This document shows positions 61,215 through 64,000 of a stretch of DNA of 64,000 nt, one piece after another. Below the pieces are notes generated by a model. The model was not told where the DNA came from, did not search any database, and worked only from the letters and a program-made list of their open reading frames with translations. The DNA is from Prorocentrum cordatum. Lineage: Eukaryota > Sar > Dinophyceae > Prorocentrales > Prorocentraceae. The position numbers and the translations under genes are program-made. The DNA is taken from the NCBI GenBank assembly GCA_963575745.1, contig CAUYUJ010017915.1:740506-804505 (forward strand). Direction: 5' to 3'. How positions within the stretch are numbered: position 1 is the first letter of the stretch; the number at the start of each line of letters is the position of its first letter.

Positions 61215-61413
61215 GATGCTGTGATGACGATGAGGAGGAGGAGGAGGCGGGCGGGAGGGAGGGATGGGGGAGGGAGGGAGGGAGAAGGAGGAGGGACGAG
61301 TGGCGAGGATGAACTTGATTGAGAGGGATGTGGGATGGAGGTGCAGGGAGGGAGGAGGGAGGGGGGAGGAGGAGGAGGAGGAGGAGGAGGAGGAGGAGGA
61401 GGAGGAGGAGGAG

Positions 61414-61445
<32 letters not shown>
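61215..61445 (+). repeat. GGA array ending in GAC units
   Basis: Purine array passing into GACGAGGACGAG. Confidence 0.95.
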
Positions 61446-61449
<4 letters not shown>

Positions 61450-62815
61450 GACCCTCAGGCACGACGGCTTTGCTGTTTCAGGACTTCCGGTGCTGCTCTT
61501 GGGGGGGCGATCTTTTGCCGCCACGGCCATCTCCGCCTCGAAAGCCTGGTCTGACTGCGCTCAAGGACCAATCTGGAGGCCGCCTCTGAGGGGGAGGGAG
61601 AGGAGCGAGGGTTCGTTTGCGCCCGCGCTCGGGCAATGTCTCGTACTGTGATGGCGCGCACACGTGTGGGTGCGCAGGCGCCCGAGGATGGGAGGTATAC
61701 AGGAGAGCAGCAGTGCTTTACCCTCAGGCCTGGGTGTCGGGACAGAAGCGCGCACAGGCTGTGCCCACAGGCTGCTCCATGGGCTGCGCCGAAGAGCTCC
61801 GCCCTGCGCCGTGCCGTGCCACTGCTCCTGCGCGCACGAGCCTTGGCCCCGTGGACCGGCCCCCGGAGGCCTCAAGAGGACGGCCCAGGAGGCTTCCCAG
61901 GGGGCCCCGGGACTGTCCGCCAGGGGGCACCTGCGGCACGCGTGGACTCCGAGCCGTGCTCCCAGGAGTCGCACGAGAAGCCCCAGCAGCGCGCGAGCCC
62001 AGAAGTTCCGGGGGTCCGAGGCCGGTGGCCCCGAGAGAGTACGGTGGTTGCGCCGAGGTTGCGCTGCAGGTTGCCGCCCCTGCTGCCAAAGTTTGAAACG
62101 GGCTGCTACAGGTTGCGCTTCGATTGGCGCCCTCGGCCTCAGTAAAACAGCGGCCTGGCAACGTGTGCGACCAGTTACTCAGTCGGGCACTTCACGAGCA
62201 ACCAGTTCGGGCTGCTTCCGAAACGGAGGGTAGAAGCAAGGAACAAGTACTTCATCGAGGCTGTCCGTGCATCCTTGCCTCTGCGGCTAGTTGTGTTTGC
62301 CAGCGTCCCAGGGTGGTCTGCCTGATGCCACCGCTATTCTCCAGCCAGCCTGTGAGGTGCGAGCAGCCTGAGAAAGTATTGCTCTGCTCGTGATAGCCGG
62401 TTCGTGCTGCGCCCCAGCGTGTCAAGATCCCCCCGCCGGTTTGTGTAAGCGGTCTGCGCATCCGCATGAGGATTGGCGATTTGTGCACGCGGGTTGTTTA
62501 TGCGGGACGCGTTCGCGGGTTACGCATGCAGGTCGCACCAGCGGGTTGCGGATGTTTCGTTGTCAGTTTTTTGATTGGGTTTTGTGTTCTCTTATTTGTT
62601 TAGCTGAACTACGTACTATATCACACCACCTCCACTTGGAATCCGCGCTTGTGCAAATGGCTTCCACATGGACTCCCAAGGGTATGTCTTGCATCCTTGA
62701 TCTGCGCCCTGGCTCCCCCTCTGGTTCCCCGGAGGCGTCCAGAGACCCCCGAAGGCCCAGGGTGGCCAAACACGCCTCAGCAATTGGATGTTCGAGCCTC
62801 CACCCTCGAGCCTCC
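61450..62815. other. No gene recognised
   Basis: Several mixed-composition frames up to 189 codons, in conflict with each other. 62,440-62,550 has a loose GCGGGTTG/GCATGCAGG repeat. Nothing can be named. Confidence 0.4.
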
Positions 62816-62819
62816 ACGA

Positions 62820-62857
62820 CGTCGAGTCTGGTCGACGTCGACGACGTCGACGACGTC

Positions 62858-62899
<42 letters not shown>

Positions 62900-62940
62900 T
62901 ACGACGACGACGACGACGACGACACGACGACGACGGATAC
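62820..62940 (+). repeat. GACGTC and GAC array
   Basis: Starts as a GTCGACGTCGACGACGTC alternation that is self-complementary, then pure (GAC)n. Confidence 0.95.
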
Positions 62941-63044
62941 ACTTCCGCCGGGCCTGGCAGGGCCCTGCCGCTGGTTCTCACAGGCTCGTCGGGGCTCCGC
63001 GGGGCGGCCCCGACGAGGGGCCTGGGCACCGCTTGCTGTCCACA

Positions 63045-63580
63045 TCTCCTCCTCCTCCTCCTCCTCCTCCTCCTCCTCCTCCTCCTCCTCCTCCCTCCCC
63101 TCCTCCTCCCCCCATCCTCCCTCCTCCTCCTCCTCCTCTCCTCCTCCTCCTCCTCCTCCTCCTCCTCCTCGTCCTCCTCGTCCTCCTCCTCCTCCTCCTC
63201 CTCCCTGGCTCCACCTCCGGGCTCCTCCTCCTCCTCCTCCTCCTCCTCCTCCTCCTCCTCCTCCTGGCTCCTCCTCCTGGCTCATGCTCCTCTCGGATTC
63301 TGCGGCGCCTGCCCCCGAGGTGGCCCCGCCTCGCCGAGGACCCTCTGGGCCCCCCCGGCCCTGCTCCTCCAGGGCGCTCCTGGCCTGCGCCCGTGCTGGC
63401 GTGCAGCCGCCGCGTCCTCCTCCTCCTCCTCCTTCTCCTCCTCCTCCTCCTCCTCCTCCTTCTCCTCCTCCTCCTCCTCCTCTTCCTCCTCCTCCTGGTC
63501 CTCCTGCTCCTCCACCTCCTCCTCTTCCTCCTCCTCCGCCTCCTCTTCCTCCTCCTGCTCCTCCTCCTCCTGCTCCTCCT
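63045..63580 (+). repeat. TCC arrays
   Basis: Blocks at 63,045-63,285 and 63,412-63,580 separated by a GC-rich spacer. Poly-Ser, poly-Pro and poly-Leu frames are artefacts. Confidence 0.95.
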
Positions 63581-63689
63581 GGGGCGGCCGAGAGAAACCG
63601 GCTGGTGAGGCAGGCCTCACCAAGATGCCCAGTCATCCATTGTGTAGGGAAAGATCGGGGCTGAGGTGTTTCACAGTGGTGGGCCTCTC

Positions 63690-64000
63690 GGGGCCCCCAC
63701 GGAGCCTCGGGGCTGTCAAAGAACGGCTCGGGATGAAGAGCCGGTCCTTGGGAAGTGGTCGAGAATTCGGGGGTCCGTGTCTCGGCAAAATCGAGACGCC
63801 AGAGGTCTGGGTATATGCTCCAGGGCAAGCCAGAACGCCCTGAGGGCCTTGCATCGACCGCGAGCGAGGGGGGGAAATCAGAAGGAGAAGGCCCTCTCAG
63901 AAGGCGGGGGGGTCGTCTCAGAAGCCCTCGCGCCTTCTGAGAAGTGTTGTGCGTCTTCGGGAGGGCGTAGAAATCTTCTCAGGAGGCCGTGTGACTCCCG
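63690..64000 (+). mobile_element. Foldback family C, copy 5, cut by the window end
   Basis: 63,690-63,850 repeats the flank of copy 1 (GGAGCCTCGGGGCTGTCAAA, GAGGTCTGGGTATATGCTCC). 63,858-64,000 is the C core from GCGAGCGAGGGGGGAAATCA to CTTCTCAGGAGGCCGTG; the right arm lies beyond the window. Confidence 0.75.

Overview
The window reads as nuclear DNA of a dinoflagellate. Four things point there: a 21-nt stretch that differs at 3 positions from the dinoflagellate spliced leader (as I remember it) just upstream of the only well-preserved gene; two long, frame-broken protein remnants that resemble ORFs I know as dispersed high-copy retroelement ORFs of dinoflagellate assemblies; an intron made of a palindromic dispersed repeat (introner-like); and GC-rich sequence packed with trinucleotide arrays and short foldback repeats. 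Species is not resolvable by eye; a large GC-rich genome of the Prorocentrum or Polarella kind would fit.

Layout. 0-4.4 kb: GAA/GGA array, then a decayed gag-like ORF. 4.4-24 kb: almost no coding signal; trinucleotide arrays plus a mosaic of short dispersed repeats, here named families A to I. 24.3-29.8 kb: a decayed reverse-transcriptase element with one surviving 435-codon ORF, bounded by two similar ~90-bp sequences in direct orientation. 30.7-36.3 kb: relict spliced leader and a glycoside hydrolase family 5 gene (endoglycoceramidase-like) in at least three exons; one intron is ~3.5 kb of arrays, the other is a single ~200-bp family-A repeat. 36.4-39.4 kb: CCAAGA-rich repeat and a decayed LINE-like coding fragment. 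39.8-41.4 kb: a two-module repeat array. 42-50 kb: more CCAAGA-type repeats, a possible exon, a minus-strand coding relic, and a ~102-bp tandem array. 50-64 kb: further copies of the dispersed families, a 78-bp (26-codon) tandem array, long TCC and GAT arrays, and a last foldback copy cut by the window end.

Most long open frames here are artefacts of trinucleotide arrays (poly-Ser, poly-Glu, poly-Asp/Met, poly-His) or antisense shadows of GC-rich coding sequence. The only gene I would call probably functional is the GH5 hydrolase. The most interesting feature is the set of foldback repeat families, above all family A, whose copy at 34,713-34,912 behaves as a complete spliceosomal intron. Family names are my own; similarities to known dinoflagellate proteins are from memory, not from searches.
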